In this document: in pieces, positions 51,707-60,115 of the stretch
Position numbering within the stretch: position 1 is the stretch's first letter
Layout: the number at the start of each line of letters is the position of its first letter
Assembly: GCA_044368415.1 (NCBI GenBank)
Contig: JBIPLJ010000010.1
Coordinates: 1 to 64,000 of the forward strand
Direction: 5' to 3'
Source of the DNA: UBA4615 sp044368415
GTDB taxonomy: Bacteria > Pseudomonadota > Gammaproteobacteria > Burkholderiales > Burkholderiaceae_E
DNA length: 64,000 nt
Notes under the pieces: model-generated
Told to the model about the DNA's origin: nothing
The model's input: only the letters and a program-made list of their open reading frames with translations
Database searches by the model: none
Program-made: the position numbers and the translations under genes

Positions 51707-51761
51707 CCCAGCATCTTGATCGGTTTGCTTCAAGCCGATCCACCACCCGAAAGAGCCCGCC

Positions 51762-53678
51762 ATGGCAAAAGATTTTTCGACGATGGAAGACTCCAACTCG
51801 TCGTCAAACCCGAGCATTTATCAAGTCTCCGATCCGGCGCGACGAATTGTCGTGCGGGGCGGGCTTGCCGGCGCGGCCACCAGCCTGCTTGCGCCCCTGG
51901 TGTCGGGTTGCACCACCGCCGGCCCCAATGCCCCGGTTTTCGAGCCCGGGCCGCAGCTCGGATTCAAGTCAGTGCCGTTGAGCACCGCCGACGCCGTGAC
52001 CCTTCCGCCGGGCTATACCTCTGCCGTGATTTGCAAGTGGGGCGATCCGGTGGGTGTGCCCGGCAATATGCCGGCCTTCTCGCCTGCTGCGGCCAACACC
52101 GCTGCCGAGCAGGCGGTGCAGGTCGGCATGCATCACGACGGCATGCACTTTTTCCCGCTCGATGGCAGCCGCCGTGGTGTGCTGGTCTTCAACAATGAAT
52201 ACACCGACGACGGGCTGCTGCATGCCGACGGCATGAGGACCTGGAGCGCCGAGAAAGTCGCCAAGTCGATCGCAGCTCACGGCGTGACCCTGGTCGAGGT
52301 GTCCCGCCAGGCCGATGGCAATATCGAGATGGTGCGTCCCTCGAAGTTTGCGCGTCGCATTACCGCGGCCACACCGACGACGATTGCAGGCCCGGCAGCC
52401 GGGCACCCGCTGATGCGCACCGCTGCCGACCCGTCGGGCAGGACGGTGCTGGGTACGCTCAACAACTGCGCCGCCGGCCCGACCCCCTGGGGCACCTATC
52501 TCACGTCCGAAGAGAATTTCATTCTCTATTTCAACGGCCCGGACCAGCCCGATGCCGACCAGCAGCGCTGGGGTTTGCGCGCCAAGGGCGGCGGCTATCG
52601 CTGGCATGAGTTCGAGACCCGCTTCGATGCGGTTCGCAACCCCAACGAGCCCAACCGCTTCGGCTGGATCGTCGAGATTGATCCGACCGACCCCACCATG
52701 ACGCCGATCAAGCGTACGGCCATGGGGCGCGCGGCGCACGAGGGTGCAACAACCACGGTGCGCCCGGACGGTCGGGTGGCGGTCTACATGGGCGAGGATG
52801 CCCGCTTCGAGTACATCTACAAGTTCGTCAGCCGTGACCGCATGCAGCCTGGCGGCTATGCGGCCAATCGCAGCCTGCTTGATCACGGTACGCTCTATGT
52901 GGCCCGCTTTAATGCCGATGGCACTGGCCAGTGGCTGGCGCTGACCGCCGGCACCGGCGGGCTCACGCCCGATCGCGGCTTTGCCGATCAGGCCTCGGTG
53001 CTGATCCGATCGCGTCAGGCGAGCGATTTACTGGGGGCCACAAAAATGGACCGTCCCGAGTGGATCGCAGCCGATCCGCGCACCGGCGAGCTCTACTGCA
53101 CGCTCACCAACAATTCTGAGCGCGGCGCGCAGGGTCGTCCGGCGGTCGATGCCGCCAACCCTCGTGCCAACAACACCATGGGCAACATCATCCGCTGGAA
53201 AGACGCTGATGAAGGCGACGGCCTGGCCTTCACCTGGAACCACTTCGTGATGGCGGGTGATCCGACCCTCTCGCGCGCCGATGCCCGCGGCGCGATCAAG
53301 GGCGATAGCTTCGCCTGCCCGGACGGACTGTGGTTCGATGCCCGCGGCACGCTCTGGATCCAGACCGACATGAGCACCAGTGCCATGGGCAAAGGCGATC
53401 TCGTCAATACCGGCAACAACGCCATGCTCGCGGCCGACGCCCGTACCGGCGAGGTCCGGCGCTTTCTGGTCGGACCTTCCGGTTGCGAGATTACCGGCAT
53501 CACCACGACGCCGGATCTGCGCACGATGTTCATCAACATCCAGCATCCGGGCGAGTCACCGAGCGAGCGCGCCGATCCGGATGCGCCGACCCGTTATTCG
53601 CGCTGGCCCGACGGCGCCCGCCCGCGCTCGGCAACCGTGGTGATCCGCAAGAGCGACGGTGGCGTCATCGGCACCTGA
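51762..53678 (+). CDS. phoX: PhoX family alkaline phosphatase (DUF839)
   Basis: 638-aa secreted, calcium/iron-dependent phosphatase that releases phosphate from phosphomonoesters. The N-terminus carries an RR-containing export signal (ARRIVVRGGLAGAATSL) ending in a Cys (VSGC), compatible with Tat export and perhaps lipidation. Family segments: NMPAFSPAAANTAAEQAVQVGMHHDGMHFFPLD (about 105-137), NNEYTDDGLLHADGM, LGTLNNCAAGPTPWGTYLTSEENF (about 227-250), GRAAHEGATTTV, EYIYKFVSRD, DRPEWIAADPRTGELYCTLTNN, CPDGLWFDARGTLWIQTDMS. A probable Pho box upstream points to induction by phosphate starvation. It lies in the lower-GC segment. Confidence 0.93.
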   Translation: MAKDFSTMEDSNSSSNPSIYQVSDPARRIVVRGGLAGAATSLLAPLVSGCTTAGPNAPVFEPGPQLGFKSVPLSTADAVTLPPGYTSAVICKWGDPVGVPGNMPAFSPAAANTAAEQAVQVGMHHDGMHFFPLDGSRRGVLVFNNEYTDDGLLHADGMRTWSAEKVAKSIAAHGVTLVEVSRQADGNIEMVRPSKFARRITAATPTTIAGPAAGHPLMRTAADPSGRTVLGTLNNCAAGPTPWGTYLTSEENFILYFNGPDQPDADQQRWGLRAKGGGYRWHEFETRFDAVRNPNEPNRFGWIVEIDPTDPTMTPIKRTAMGRAAHEGATTTVRPDGRVAVYMGEDARFEYIYKFVSRDRMQPGGYAANRSLLDHGTLYVARFNADGTGQWLALTAGTGGLTPDRGFADQASVLIRSRQASDLLGATKMDRPEWIAADPRTGELYCTLTNNSERGAQGRPAVDAANPRANNTMGNIIRWKDADEGDGLAFTWNHFVMAGDPTLSRADARGAIKGDSFACPDGLWFDARGTLWIQTDMSTSAMGKGDLVNTGNNAMLAADARTGEVRRFLVGPSGCEITGITTTPDLRTMFINIQHPGESPSERADPDAPTRYSRWPDGARPRSATVVIRKSDGGVIGT

Positions 53679-53738
53679 CGACCGGTCATGTGGGTGAGGA
53701 CCCCTGCACGCTCTGTATCTCTCGGGCCTGCAGGGCGC

Positions 53739-54029
53739 CTAAGGCTGCTGGGCCACGATCCGGGTCGTGGCCGGATGCCTAAATCTGAGGCGTCCTGCCC
53801 GATTCAGCGCAGCCTGCAGCAATGCACTCTGCTGCGCGTTGATGACTGGCTTGATCCTTGGCAAAGGGGGCGCATGCCGCGCGAGCTCAACGAGCAGGTC
53901 GCCGTAAGCCGCTCCGGTTGCATCGCATATCTCGGCCCAGTTGATTCGACCCGCGGAGTACATCCGGACCCATTCTCCAGGGGCGTGATGTTTCATCTTG
54001 CGTGACTCCCCCAGCGCTGCCGACATCAT
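53739..54029 (-). CDS. Small hypothetical protein
   Basis: 96 aa from one of two adjacent ATGs (54029 or 54026); a further ATG lies at 53996. The core EWVRMYSAGRINWAEICDATG-AAYGDLLVELARHAP looks like a compact helical, possibly HTH-like domain. The tail is basic. AAGGAG lies about 25 nt upstream and would serve a six-codon ORF (MEGTWR) whose stop overlaps the twin ATGs, suggesting translational coupling. I do not recognise the family. It converges with phoX and is divergent from folE. Confidence 0.5.
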   Translation of the reverse strand: MMSAALGESRKMKHHAPGEWVRMYSAGRINWAEICDATGAAYGDLLVELARHAPPLPRIKPVINAQQSALLQAALNRAGRLRFRHPATTRIVAQQP

Positions 54030-54158
54030 CGCCAAGTGCCTTCCATGACGGTTTCTCCTTGGCTGCGGCGGTGCGTGTCCGCAGAGCCTCTCCGACCCGA
54101 TCCGGGCCGCGAGGGTGGTGCGGACGCGGCCATCGATCGGACCGCGCCGTTCGCAGGA

Positions 54159-54164
54159 TAGAAT
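54159..54164 (+). promoter_or_regulatory. -10 hexamer TAGAAT upstream of folE
   Basis: TAGAAT about 80 nt before ATG 54245. The leader contains CAGGAGACGACG just before the start. No obvious -35. Confidence 0.35.
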
Positions 54165-54244
54165 CGTCACGTATCGCCGCGCCAATGCGCCCGACACCAC
54201 AGCGACTCGCGGCCAGCCCGCCGGCCGCGATCCAGGAGACGACG

Positions 54245-54958
54245 ATGGACGAGCCCGTGCCCGATGGCACCTACCTGCCTAAGGCCGCGACGGTCTCGCA
54301 GCGCATCAGGGAGCGGGTGCAGCGTGCCGGGCGCCGCTTCCATGCGAATGACAACATCGCCGAGTTCATCGACGGGGCAGAGGAGCTGGCCGCGCTCGAG
54401 TTGGAGGTCGCCGGCCATCTCGAGGCGATGCTGCAGAGCTTGGTCATCGACACCGCGAACGACCACAACAGCGAAGGCACGGCGCGGCGCGTGGCGCGCA
54501 TGTACCTCGACGAGGTGTTCAAGGGGCGCTACGTGCAAATGCCCCGCGTCACCGAGTTCCCCAATGCCGAGCGGCTCAATGAGCTGATGATCATCGGCCC
54601 GATGACGGTCCGCAGCGCCTGCTCGCACCACCTCGTGCCCATCATCGGCAAGCTGTGGATCGGGGTGCTGCCGACCGCCGGCTCGCGGCTGATCGGCCTG
54701 TCCAAGTACGCGCGCATCGCGGACTGGATGATGAGCCGCCCCCAGATCCAGGAGGAGGCGGTGATCCAGCTCGCCGACCTGCTCGAGGCGCGGCTACAGC
54801 CAGCCGGCCTGGCGCTGGTGCTCGAGGCCGACCACTTCTGCATGCAGTGGCGCGGCGTGAAGGACGCCGAACCGCACATGACCAACAGCGTGATGCGGGG
54901 CGCGTTCCTAGAGAATGCGTCGCTGCGCCGGGAATTCCTGCAACTGATGCGGCCCTGA
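54245..54958 (+). CDS. folE: GTP cyclohydrolase I
   Basis: 237-aa type I enzyme, making 7,8-dihydroneopterin triphosphate for folate and related pterins. Zn ligands: Cys and His in SACSHHLVPI (about 123-132) and Cys in HFCMQWRGVKD (about 198-208). The substrate-site segments NDHNSEGTARRVARMYLDEVF (about 76-96) and the GLSKYARIADWM helix are present. ATG 54245 has an AGGAG ribosome-binding site. It is a single gene upstream of a tRNA. Confidence 0.95.
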   Translation: MDEPVPDGTYLPKAATVSQRIRERVQRAGRRFHANDNIAEFIDGAEELAALELEVAGHLEAMLQSLVIDTANDHNSEGTARRVARMYLDEVFKGRYVQMPRVTEFPNAERLNELMIIGPMTVRSACSHHLVPIIGKLWIGVLPTAGSRLIGLSKYARIADWMMSRPQIQEEAVIQLADLLEARLQPAGLALVLEADHFCMQWRGVKDAEPHMTNSVMRGAFLENASLRREFLQLMRP

Positions 54959-55007
54959 TCCGGCGCGGCCGGCCTCCGCGCGCCGCCCGCCGGGCGCGCA
55001 GCTTTGC

Positions 55008-55013
55008 TAGAAT
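55008..55013 (+). promoter_or_regulatory. -10 hexamer TAGAAT of the tRNA-Gly gene
   Basis: GCTAGAATTC places TAGAAT 11 nt before the mature tRNA 5' end. Confidence 0.45.
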
Positions 55014-55024
55014 TCGGGTCTGCC

Positions 55025-55098
55025 GCGGGTGTAGTTCAATGGTAGAACGGCGGCTTCCCAAGCCTCAGACACGAGTTCGATCCTCGTCACCCGCTCCA
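55025..55098 (+). tRNA. tRNA-Gly (anticodon CCC)
   Basis: Seven-bp acceptor stem GCGGGTG/CACCCGC, D arm GTTC-AATGGTA-GAAC, anticodon loop TTCCCAA giving CCC, T arm ACGAG-TTCGATC-CTCGT, discriminator T and encoded CCA (55096-55098). The anticodon stem GCGGC/GCCTC has one C-T mismatch at the second pair. It reads GGG codons. The truC gene starts 30 bp downstream. Confidence 0.96.
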
Positions 55099-55128
55099 GT
55101 TCTTGCGTCGTTCCCCGATCCCGCCCCG

Positions 55129-55863
55129 TTGCCTCGCCTGCACGAGGACTCGCGGATCCTCGTCGTCGACAAGCCGCCCGGCCTGCTCGTGCACCGCACA
55201 GCGCTCGACGCCCACGAACATGACTCGGTCGTCGACCGGCTCGAGCATGAGACGGGCTGCCGACCGTGGCCGGTGCACCGCCTCGACAAAGGTACCTCGG
55301 GTGTGCTGGTGCTGGCGCGCGATGCCGACGCCGCGCGCACGCTCGGCGCAGCCTTCGAGGCGGGCGGCGTGGCCAAGCGCTACCTCGCGCTGGTGCGAGG
55401 CTGGCCGGCGGACGCGGGGCGTATCGACCATCCGCTGGCCCGCGATCCGGAGCGCCCGTCGGCCGGACAACCGATGCGCTGCGCAGTCACCCACTTCGCG
55501 GTGCGGCGGCGCTTCGATTGGGCGTTCGCGGTCGATGGCCGTCATCCGAGCGCGCGCTACGCGCTGCTCGAGGTGTTCCCAGAGACCGGGCGACGCCATC
55601 AGATCCGCCGGCACTTCAAGCACATCGGCCACCCGTTGATCGGCGATGCGACCCACGGCAAGGGCCCGCACAACCGCGCCGTCGCGGCCTGGCTGGGCGT
55701 GGCGCGGTTGTGGCTGCATGCGGCGCGGATCGAGCTGCCCCATCCCGACGGCGGCCGTGCGCTGTGCGTCGACGCGCCGCCTGGGCACGCGTGGGCGCGG
55801 CTGCTCGGCGGTGCCGAGCGGGACCGACCGGTGCCGAGCGTGGGCGACCCCGATGGCGACTGA
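55129..55863 (+). CDS. truC: tRNA pseudouridine(65) synthase TruC-like (RluA family)
   Basis: 244-aa pseudouridine synthase. It has the RluA-type active site PVHRLDKGTSGVLVLARD, with catalytic Asp at about residue 49. The TruC-like flanks are also present: ILVVDKPPGLLVHR, HPLARDPERPSAGQP, and the C-terminal ETGRRHQIRRHFKHIGHPLIGDATHGKGPHNR (about 155-186). The last block is the TruC signature, which distinguishes it from RluC or RluD. The frame is open through the tRNA, so the start must lie behind it; TTG 55129 is the first plausible codon. TruC modifies U65 of tRNA, and here it directly follows a tRNA gene. Confidence 0.85.
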   Translation: MPRLHEDSRILVVDKPPGLLVHRTALDAHEHDSVVDRLEHETGCRPWPVHRLDKGTSGVLVLARDADAARTLGAAFEAGGVAKRYLALVRGWPADAGRIDHPLARDPERPSAGQPMRCAVTHFAVRRRFDWAFAVDGRHPSARYALLEVFPETGRRHQIRRHFKHIGHPLIGDATHGKGPHNRAVAAWLGVARLWLHAARIELPHPDGGRALCVDAPPGHAWARLLGGAERDRPVPSVGDPDGD

Positions 55864-56022
55864 CCGGCGCCGACCGGGGCCGACTGGGGCCGTCCTGCGC
55901 GCCGTGCCGCGTAGGTGGCGGCCGTGCCCTCGCGATCGGCCGCGGGCGGGGCCTCTCGCGCGCGGTACGATACGTCGGACGTGCGTCGGACCCGTGTCCG
56001 GCGGCGATGCGCCGGAGACGCG

Positions 56023-56433
56023 ATGCTGAATCCCTGGGCTGCCCCGTTGATGATGTCGAGCGCCAATGTGATCGCGATGCGCACGTGGCTGATGATCCCC
56101 GCTGGCGGTCGGAGCAGCGACTGGCAGCGCCGCGAGGCGCAGCGGATGGTCGGCGAGAAGGTCGACGCGGTCCGCGAGTCGCAGGCCGAGGTGATGTCGC
56201 TGGCGATGCGGATGTGGTTCACGCCGTGGGCGGTGTGGGGACCGATGGCGGGCCCGGACGTGCACCGTGCGATGGCGGCCGCGACTGACCCGATCGTCGC
56301 ACCCTTCGCGCGACGGGCCGATGCCAACGTGCGCCGGCTTCAAGCACGCGCGATGGGGCCGCTGCTCGCGCCTGCGGTGATGTTCGCCGCGCTCGCCGCG
56401 CCGCCTAAGCGGGCACGCCGCCGAGCAAAGTGA
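56023..56433 (+). CDS. Small hypothetical protein, possibly phasin/PHA-granule associated
   Basis: 136 aa from ATG 56023, with GGAG 7 nt upstream and a TACGAT -10 about 50 nt upstream. It is a helical protein beginning MLNPWAAPLMMSSANVIAMR, with EAQRMVGEKVDAVRESQAEV (about 38-57) and a Lys/Arg-rich end (KRARRRAK). The layout recalls small PHA-granule-associated proteins of Burkholderiales with an NPW start and an EAQRMVxEK helix. This is a memory-based resemblance, not proof, and no pha genes are nearby. It converges with the next gene. Confidence 0.55.
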   Translation: MLNPWAAPLMMSSANVIAMRTWLMIPAGGRSSDWQRREAQRMVGEKVDAVRESQAEVMSLAMRMWFTPWAVWGPMAGPDVHRAMAAATDPIVAPFARRADANVRRLQARAMGPLLAPAVMFAALAAPPKRARRRAK

Positions 56434-56443
56434 GTGCGGCGTC

Positions 56444-57322
56444 TCAGCCTGCCTCGGGCGGCGGCGGATAGGCGCGCCAGAGCTGCGAGTCGTCCAGGCC
56501 GCCCTGGCCCCGGCCGGACAGCGACAGGAACTGCTGCATCGCGGCCGCGGCCATCGGCAGCGGGAACTTCAGATCGCGGCCGGTGTCGATGACCAGCCCC
56601 AGGTCCTTCACGAAGATGTCGATGGCGCTCTGGGTCAGCGGCGCCTCTTCGAGCGCACGCGGGCCGCGGTCATTCATCATCCAGCTCATCGCCGCGCTGT
56701 TGCCGTAGACCTCGAGCAGCTTCTCCGGATCGAGGTGGGCACGACGGCCGAGCGCGAGGGCCTCGCCGAGCACCGCGAGGTGCACGCCGCACAGCAGCTG
56801 GTTGATCGTTTTGACGGTGGAGCCGGAGCCGAGTGCGTCGCCGAAGTCGTAGACGAAGCGGCCCATCGCCTCGAGCATCGGTGTGACGCGGGCGACCGCC
56901 TCGCGCGGGCCGGACATCATGATCGACAACGTGCCGTCGCCCGAGCGCAGCACCCCGCCGGACACCGGCGCATCGACGACCGGCAGCCCGCGCTCGGCCA
57001 TGCGCACGCCGAAAGCGGCGATGAAGGCGGCCGACACGGTGGCGCACTGAACGAGTGGCGTGCCGGGCGCCATGCCGTGGGCGGCGCCGTCGGCGCCGAG
57101 CACCGCCGCCTCGACCTGCGCGGCGTTGACGACGAAGGTGACGACCGCGTCCGCGCTCGTCGCCGCCGCGTGTGCAGTGGCCGCCGCGCGGCCGCCCGCC
57201 GCGACCAGATCGGCGCGTGCGGCGTCGCGCGGGTCGAAGCCCGTCACGTCGAAGCCTCGGTTCACGAGGTTGCGTGCGGCGGCGGCGCCCATCGCACCGA
57301 GGCCGATCATGGCGATCTTCAT
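56444..57322 (-). CDS. NAD(P)-dependent oxidoreductase, beta-hydroxyacid dehydrogenase (GLXR/LtnD) family
   Basis: 292-aa enzyme. Rossmann motif IGLGAMGAAAARNL (about 6-19), substrate-binding VVDAPVSGGVLRSGDGTLSIMMSG (about 116-139) and the catalytic lysine in GSTVKTINQLL (about 167-177) are all present. A LtnD-type L-threonate or 3-hydroxyisobutyrate/tartronate-semialdehyde-type activity is possible; the exact hydroxyacid is not determinable. ATG 57322 has GGGGA upstream and directly begins the Rossmann fold. It lies 79 bp behind the deacetylase-family gene on the same strand. Confidence 0.9.
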   Translation of the reverse strand: MKIAMIGLGAMGAAAARNLVNRGFDVTGFDPRDAARADLVAAGGRAAATAHAAATSADAVVTFVVNAAQVEAAVLGADGAAHGMAPGTPLVQCATVSAAFIAAFGVRMAERGLPVVDAPVSGGVLRSGDGTLSIMMSGPREAVARVTPMLEAMGRFVYDFGDALGSGSTVKTINQLLCGVHLAVLGEALALGRRAHLDPEKLLEVYGNSAAMSWMMNDRGPRALEEAPLTQSAIDIFVKDLGLVIDTGRDLKFPLPMAAAAMQQFLSLSGRGQGGLDDSQLWRAYPPPPEAG

Positions 57323-57401
57323 CCGTGGTCCCCTTCCCATCAGCCGCCCTGGGCCGAACGTGCGCGGCCGGCCGGCCGCCCGGGGGGAGACTCTAGCGCA
57401 G

Positions 57402-58328
57402 CTACTGCAGGTCGATCAGCGTGCGTACGTGTTGCTCGACGCTGCGCGCGAGCGCCGGCAGCGCGTAGCCGCCCTCGAGCACCGAGACGATGCGGCCCTC
57501 GCAGCAGTCGTCGGCGACCGCGACCAGCTGCCGGGTGATCCAGGCGTAGTCGGCGTCGGTCCAGCCGAGGTGGCTCATCTCGTCGTCGCGGTGCGCGTCG
57601 AAGCCGGCCGAGACGAAGAGCATCTGCGGGCGGAACGCGCGCAGTGCCGGCAGCCAGCGCGAGAGCACCGCGTCGCGCATTGCGACGCCGTCGGAATAGG
57701 GGGCGAGCGGCACGTTGCACATGTTCGGGCCGCGCGCCTCCTCGCCGTTGAACGGATAGAGGCGCGACTGGAAGGTCGACACCATGAGCACCCGCTCATC
57801 GCCGGCGAAGATGTCCTCGCTGCCGTTGCCGTGATGCACGTCGAAGTCGACCAGCGCGACCCGCTCGAATCCCAGCACGTCGAGCGCGTGCCGGATGCCG
57901 ACCGCGACGTTGTTGAAGAAGCAGAACCCCATCGCGGCGCCGCGCTCGGCATGATGGCCGGGCGGGCGCACATTGCAGAACGCGCGCCGGAAGCCGCCGC
58001 GGCCGACCAGCTCGGTGGCGAGCACCGTGGCGCCGGCCGCGTGCAGCGCGGCGGACGCGGTGTGCGGGTTCATCGCGGTGTCGGGGTCGACCTGCACGTA
58101 GCCCTCGAGCGGTGCCTTCGACAGGATCTCGGCGACATACAGCGCGTCGTGCGCACGCGCCAGCTGTTCACGCGTCGCCTCGGGCGCCTCGAAGCGCTCC
58201 ATGTAGTCGAGCACGCCCCGCATCAGCAGCCGGTCCGCGATCACCGACACGCGGTCCGGGCACTCGGGATGGCCCTCGCCCATGTCGTGGCGGGTCGAGC
58301 TGATGTGCGAAATGTAGGCGGCTTTCAT
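57402..58328 (-). CDS. Histone deacetylase family protein
   Basis: 308-aa arginase-deacetylase-fold hydrolase. The zinc site and charge relay are visible: RPPGHHAERGAAMGFCFFNNVAVGIRHAL (His pair, about 128-156), VDFDVHHGNGSEDIF (Asp-x-His, about 165-179) and VSAGFDAHRDDEMSHLGWTDADY (Asp, about 247-269). In bacteria such enzymes deacetylate polyamines, acetoin-pathway proteins or small amides; the substrate here is unknown. Start 58328 (MKAAYISH) is standard. Confidence 0.92.
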   Translation of the reverse strand: MKAAYISHISSTRHDMGEGHPECPDRVSVIADRLLMRGVLDYMERFEAPEATREQLARAHDALYVAEILSKAPLEGYVQVDPDTAMNPHTASAALHAAGATVLATELVGRGGFRRAFCNVRPPGHHAERGAAMGFCFFNNVAVGIRHALDVLGFERVALVDFDVHHGNGSEDIFAGDERVLMVSTFQSRLYPFNGEEARGPNMCNVPLAPYSDGVAMRDAVLSRWLPALRAFRPQMLFVSAGFDAHRDDEMSHLGWTDADYAWITRQLVAVADDCCEGRIVSVLEGGYALPALARSVEQHVRTLIDLQ

Positions 58329-58370
58329 GTCCGGACGGGCGATCGGGTGGGCCCGCGTCTCCTGCGGGAG

Positions 58371-58376
58371 ATTCTA
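58371..58376 (-). promoter_or_regulatory. -10 hexamer TAGAAT before the deacetylase-family gene
   Basis: TAGAAT (minus strand) about 42 nt before the ATG at 58328. Confidence 0.35.
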
Positions 58377-58574
58377 GCGCCCGGTGTGCTGGCGGGCTCG
58401 CGCGGCGGGGCCGTAGCGTGTGCGAGGGGCGGGGAGAACACGGCGGGCGGCCCGTGCCTCACGAGGCCGGGCAGCCGCTCGAGCGCCTGGCGGATCCCGA
58501 CCGACGAGGAACGCAGGATCGCCTGGTTGACTGTCGAGACGCTCGATGCGTCGGGTGCGTAGCCGGCCGCGGGG

Positions 58575-59509
58575 TCAGCGCGGTATCGCCTCGAGCTCGC
58601 GATAGACCGCGGTCGCCATCGTGGAGAGCCGCTCCCGGGGCAGCTCGCCGCTCAGTACGTAGCCCAGGCCGCGGTCGATCCAATAGAACGACTGGACGGT
58701 GCCGGCGCGCTCGAAGCGGAACGCGGTGGCGGCGGTCTCGCTCTCGCCGCGCGACACGTACAGCGTGATCCGCACGCCCTGGGCATCCTGGTACATGAGC
58801 TGCGCGCTCGGGCCCCGCTCGCCGGGCAGCAGCCGGCCACCGACCAGCTCGAAGCCCTGGGACAGCAGGTCGGGCGCGGCGAGCTGCGCGCCGAGCCGCT
58901 TCGACAGCCAGGCGACGAGATGACCGCGCTCGTCGGCCGACACCTCGACCGGATGACGGACCTCGGGCACGTAGACACCGTGGGCAACCGTGGCCGCCCG
59001 CACGAACCCGGGGGCGCCGACGGATCGGCGGTGGCGCTCGGCAGGCCCGCGCGCAAGGGCGCGCCGGTGCCGCCGCCGCCCACGCCGGCGCGGCTGTCGG
59101 CGTCGGCCGGCGCGGTGCTGCGCCCCGCCTGGAAGCCGAGTGCCGCGGCGAGCACGATTGCTGCGGCGGCGGCGATGCGCCAGGTGCCGTTCGCCGCGGG
59201 CCACCGCACGCCGTCGGCGCCCCGAGCCGGCCCGCCGGTGCCGCCGGCGGCCGGCGCGTCGAGGCTCGGTATGCTCGGCGTTGCCGACTCGAGCGGGGCG
59301 CGCATCGACTCGGGTACCGGCTCGTCGAGGCACTCGCGGCCGGGCTCGCCCAGCGCCTCGCGCTGCGCGCGCCACGCCCACACCCGCTCGGCCAGCGCCT
59401 GGCTCGCCCGCATCTCGGCCTCGAGTGCGTCGGCGCGCTCTGCGTCCAGGCGGCCGTCCACCCAGCGATGCAGGTCGTCGTCGGAGAATCCGGAGGCGGG
59501 CTCGGTCAT
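58575..59509 (-). pseudogene. Anti-sigma factor, frameshifted
   Basis: Membrane anti-sigma factor of a type common in Burkholderiales, read in two frames. N-terminal frame from ATG 59509: DDDLHRWVDGRLDAERADALEAEM (anti-sigma N-domain) and a TM segment RIAAAAAIVLAAALGFQAG, to about 59015. C-terminal frame: YVPEVRHPVEVSADE, HLVAWLSKRLGAQL, GFELVGGRLLPGERGPSAQLMYQ, FYWIDRGLGYVLSGEL, ending at 58575. The switch is at a run of five G (59010-59014, plus strand); one extra base there would restore a single frame of about 311 codons. It is either a true frameshift or a base-call error in the homopolymer. Confidence 0.75.
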
Positions 59510-59515
59510 CGCGTC

Positions 59516-59793
59516 ATGTCACCCGGCGCAGGCGGGGCGGGGCGCCCGGCGCATCGTCGAGCGGCGCGGCGGCCACGTGCGCACAGCGCGTGCGCTCGTG
59601 GTCGACGAATAGGCGTGCAGCACGGGCAGCAGCCAGACCTGCAGCCGCTAGGCATCGGGCCAGCGTTCGAGCGCACTGCAGGCGCGCTCGAGCGTGTCCC
59701 GGACCAGGTTGTCCGCCGGATGCACGTCGCCGACCAGCCGCCGCGCGTGGCGGCGCATGCGGGCAGGTGCGCGATCAGCGCTTCAGGGCTTGG
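59516..59793 (-). pseudogene. Relic of an ECF sigma factor
   Basis: Directly upstream of the anti-sigma gene. One frame reads RMRRHARRLVGDVHPADNLVRDTLERACSALERWPDA, then a TAG stop at 59649-59651, then RLQVWLLPVLHAYSS. This is the region 2 pattern of ECF sigma factors (ADDLVQDTLERA, LRAWLFTIxHN). An upstream frameshift separates it from LIAHLPA, and region 4 is missing altogether. It is not functional. The relic explains the position of the anti-sigma gene. Confidence 0.7.
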
Positions 59794-60115
59794 CGAGACG
59801 CCAGACATCGTTGAAGCCGTCGCCGGACTTCGCCAGGGCGCTGCTGCCCATCATTCGGGTCATCGTGCCGCACGCGCCGAGCGCCGGCGCGAACGCCAGC
59901 GGCGCCGCTCTGCGGATCGTGTCCGAGGTGATGCTCGCTGCGGTACCCATCTCGGTGCGCATTGCGGTGCTCTCCCGTGCCATGACGGCCGGACGGATAG
60001 ACCTGCGGGGCGCCGGAGATCGGCAGCCCTCACCGTCGACGGATCCGGAGGGCAACCCGTCTCATCTTAGCCGAGCCGTTCCGATCGCGGCGGACGGGAT
60101 GCCGGGCGACGGCCC
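59794..60115. other. Gap without a recognisable gene
   Basis: A 90-codon minus-strand ORF (59783-60055) has no recognisable domain; its middle part (RRAAPLAFAPALGACG) looks vaguely like a signal peptide. I see no RNA or repeat. It may be further debris of the sigma-factor locus. Confidence 0.4.

Noticed and set aside
55861..55900. GC-rich near-tandem repeats around the truC stop
   Set aside because: Units of CGACYGGNGCCGA are imperfect and few; likely simple-sequence noise in high-GC DNA.
58418..58562. Plus-strand frame ending RIPTDEERRIAWLTVETLDASGA before the anti-sigma locus
   Set aside because: The tail looks protein-like, but the frame upstream is the shadow of the deacetylase gene, and there is no start codon or homologue that I recognise.
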